Of a stretch of DNA of 64,000 nucleotides, positions 62,701 through 64,000 are shown piece by piece. The notes beneath the pieces were generated by a model. The model saw nothing but the letters and a program-made list of their open reading frames with translations. It had not been told where the DNA came from and did not search any database. This DNA comes from Anas platyrhynchos (Eukaryota; Chordata; Aves; Anseriformes; Anatidae), in the NCBI RefSeq assembly GCF_047663525.1, contig NC_092603.1:289501-353500 (forward strand), in the 5' to 3' direction. Position numbers and translations under genes: made by a program. The stretch's first letter is position 1, and each line of letters begins with the position of its first letter.

Positions 62701-64000
62701 GAAATCCTCGCGGTCGTTGCGGGGGTCCCGGCCGATGCTCAGCAGCTCCCGGATCTGGTGCAGGACGGGCACCGGGGACCCCCCCATGTTCGCCCGGCCT
62801 GGGGGGGGCAAAAGTGGGGGGGGGTCACTGAGAGGGTGGGGGGTTCCTGGGTATATGGGGGGGGGGCCTGGGGGGGTCCCAAAGGGGTCCTGGGGGTCCC
62901 AGGGTATATGGGAAGGGGTCCTGGGGTGGGATTGGGGGTTTTGGGGGGGGTCCCAGGGTATTTGGGGGGGTCCCTGGGAGGGGGATTTGGGGTTTTTGGG
63001 TGGGTTCCATGGGTGGGACTTGGGTTTTGGGTTCCTTAGGGGAGGATTTGGGGTTTTGAGGTCCCTGAGGGGGGGGGGGGGGATTTGGGGTTTTGGGGGG
63101 TGTCCCTATGGGGTTGTGGTTCTGGGGGGGGGGGATTGGGGTTTTTGGGGTCCCTGGGGGGGGATTTGGGGTCCCTGGGGGTGGGACTTGAGGTTTTTGG
63201 GCTCCCTGGGGCGGATTTGGGTTTTTGGAGTCCCGGGGGTGGGGATTTGGGTTTTTGGGGTCCCTGGGGGGGGGGATTTGGGGTTTTTGGGGGGTCCCTA
63301 TGGGGTTGGGGTTCCTGGGGGGGGTTCTGGGGTCCCTGGGGGAGATTTGCGGGTCCTGGGGGTGGGATTTGGGGTTTTTGGGGTTCCTTGGGGGGGTATT
63401 GGGGATTTTTGGGGTCCCTGGGGGGGGGATTTGGGGTCCCTGGGGGTGGGATTTGGGATTTTTGGGGTCCCAGGGGTGGGATTTGGGGTTCTGGGGCTCC
63501 CTGGGGTGGGTTTTTGGGGTCCCGGGGGTGGGATTTGGGGTCCCTGGAGGGGGGATTTGGGATTTTTGGGCCCCCACCGTCGGTGGTGATGACGATGACG
63601 TGCCGGGTGCTGTTGGTGACGGGGGGGGGCCGCAGCCCCTGCATCTCCTCGCTGCGCTCCTGCTGCACCAGCAGCTCGTAGACGGCTCGCAGCGCCGCGT
63701 GCAGGTTGGTGCCGGGGCGCTGGGCGTGGGCTGCGGGAACAGCGCCCCACGGCTGCCCCATAGCGCCCCATAACCAACCCATGGCTGCCCCATAGCGCCC
63801 CACGGCTGCCCCATAGCGCCCCATAACCAACCCATGGCTGCCCCATAGCGCCCCACGGCTGCCCCATAGCGCCCCATAACCAACCCATGGCTGCCCCATA
63901 GCGCCCCACGGCTGCCCCATAGCGCCCCATGGCTGCCCCATAACTGCCCCATAACCACCCCACAGCGGCCCCATAACTGCCCCATAGCAGTCCCATGGTG
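53584..64000 (-). CDS. CFB: CFB complement factor B, 3' part (VWA and serine protease domains)
   Basis: Factor B supplies the protease of the alternative-pathway C3/C5 convertase; secreted. Exons seen: 63578-63730 ([23 protein letters not shown]), 62697-62798 ([19 protein letters not shown]), 61844-61981 ([16 protein letters not shown]), 60995-61090 ([13 protein letters not shown]), 59743-59860 (catalytic His, [14 protein letters not shown]), 57573-57718 (catalytic Asp, [13 protein letters not shown]), 57119-57198 ([18 protein letters not shown]), 56263-56367, 55161-55292 ([13 protein letters not shown]), 54412-54460 (catalytic Ser, GDSGGP), and the last exon from 53886 ([12 protein letters not shown]). 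Complement control modules and the MIDAS start lie off the right edge. Six exons hold a one-base change by phase, including the catalytic Asp and Ser exons. The literal frame passes the expected stop near 53733 and ends at 53584. Confidence 0.97.
53880..54045. repeat. GGGGGCGGGGCCAGGC (GC-box) array, CFB intron
   Basis: Eight units of GGGGGCGGGGCCAGGCAYC, GC-box family, next to the acceptor of the last CFB exon. Confidence 0.8.
54050..54405. repeat. CCCAGTTCCCTCCCAGTGCT array, CFB intron
   Basis: About 25 units of CCCAGTNCYC; similar in type to the BAG6 array at 2800-3490. Confidence 0.85.
54475..55155. repeat. TTACTGGGATGGCACTGGGG array, CFB intron
   Basis: About 40 units of 15-20 bases on ACTGGGA, the reverse strand counterpart of CCCAGT repeats. 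Confidence 0.88.
55295..56262. repeat. CCCAAAAATTGGGG array, CFB intron
   Basis: About 55 units of GGGGTCCCAAAAATTGGGG with a ~190-base higher-order block (55300, 55490, 55620, 55740), then GGGGGTCATTTTTTTT units (56060-56255). Confidence 0.88.
56370..57115. repeat. GGGGGGCAATAAGGGG then GGGGTCCGGGGGGATTTGG array
   Basis: Very G-rich CFB intron; several AATAAA/CAATAA motifs lie on the plus strand but no plus-strand gene leads here. Confidence 0.8.
57205..57570. repeat. CCCCAAATCCCCCCAGGACCCC array, CFB intron
   Basis: C-rich array, so the sense (minus) strand is G-rich here while the flanking 56.4-57.1 kb intron is C-rich on the sense strand. Confidence 0.75.
57725..58400. repeat. CAAAAATGGGCCCGAAATACCCCAAAA array, CFB intron
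   Basis: About 20 units of ~31-33 bases. Fairly regular period. Proline/lysine-rich frames are shadows. Confidence 0.9.
58400..59742. repeat. ~165-base tandem repeat with six copies of the CFB His-exon donor edge
   Basis: Each unit holds CTGGAAGCAG-type exon sequence through the donor of exon 59743-59860 (coding [12 protein letters not shown]), plus spacer with ATTATTTTAGGGACCCCCC. Exon-end equivalents are at about 58733, 58897, 59060, 59224, 59401 and 59578. Confidence 0.92.
59885..60990. repeat. ATGACCCAAATTCCCCTGTTTTC array, CFB intron
   Basis: About 28 units of ~40 bases (CCCCAAACCCCAATGACCCAAATTCCCCTGTTTTCA). Confidence 0.9.
61100..61843. repeat. G-rich array then repeats with VWA-exon donor copies
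   Basis: 61100-61310 is GGGGGGCAAAATT-type. From 61340 a unit of 80-165 bases repeats six times, each with a degenerate copy of the donor edge of exon 61844-61981 (GACCGATCATGCTGTGGGAA on plus) near 61353, 61430, 61515, 61613, 61678 and 61785. Confidence 0.85.
61985..62695. repeat. CCCCCCAAATCCCCCCCAG array, CFB intron
   Basis: C-rich short-unit array. No gene is seen. Confidence 0.75.
62802..63575. repeat. GGGGTCCCTGGGGGTGGGATTTGGG array, CFB intron
   Basis: About 30 units of ~25 bases, G-rich on plus. No gene is seen. Confidence 0.85.
63735..64000. repeat. TGCCCCATAGCGCCCCATAACC array, CFB intron
   Basis: Near-perfect ~54-base higher-order units of the CCCCATA family with CCAACCCATGGC, running off the right edge. 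Confidence 0.9.

Overview
This window looks like a gene-dense, extremely GC-rich piece of a bird dot microchromosome carrying a condensed MHC class III region. I infer a bird from the very short GC-rich exons, introns made almost wholly of C-run/G-run minisatellites, the CCCCATA-type arrays familiar from galliform sequence, and protein sequences that are clearly vertebrate but not mammalian. The species cannot be named from the sequence. No mobile element, virus-like element or CRISPR array was seen.

Layout, left to right: 5' part of BAG6 (minus, 1-3575, continues off the left edge); C6orf47 (minus, about 4076-5134) with a striking promoter array (5286-5627); SNHG32 with its snoRNAs SNORD48 and SNORD52 (minus, about 5680-6171); DDX39B (minus, 6760-17.7 kb, complete and intact, 428 codons); NEU1 (minus, 18.15-22.2 kb); STK19 (minus, 22.37-24.78 kb); SKIV2L, the SKI2 helicase (minus, about 25.75-47.38 kb, 29 coding exons); NELFE (plus, 47.67-53.0 kb), head-to-head with SKIV2L; and CFB (minus, 53.04 kb to beyond 64 kb), tail-to-tail with NELFE. 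The CFB-NELFE-SKIV2L-STK19 block keeps the human relative order and orientation except that DXO is missing. NEU1, DDX39B, SNHG32, C6orf47 and BAG6 are packed next to it, whereas in human they are spread over the class III region. There is no C2, SLC44A4, EHMT2, APOM, GPANK1 or CSNK2B in the gaps.

Functionally the genes are a classical mixed housekeeping and immune cluster: a cytosolic chaperone (BAG6), mRNA export (DDX39B), RNA decay (SKIV2L), transcription elongation control (NELFE), a winged-helix protein (STK19), a lysosomal sialidase (NEU1), an rRNA-modification guide host (SNHG32) and the serine protease of the alternative complement pathway (CFB). Promoters carry recognisable modules: CLEAR-type CACGTGAC sites at NEU1, ETS repeats between SKIV2L and NELFE, a TATA box plus TOP start at SNHG32, and repeated YY1/E-box/X-box modules upstream of C6orf47.

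Two patterns run across the window. First, intronic minisatellites repeatedly contain copies of the neighbouring exon edge together with its splice site. I found this at about a dozen junctions in five genes. Second, conserved exons of every protein gene checked except DDX39B contain single-base length changes, mostly in C or G runs. Several tandem exon-edge copies still hold the undamaged version, which points to consensus error or very recent change rather than ancient gene death.
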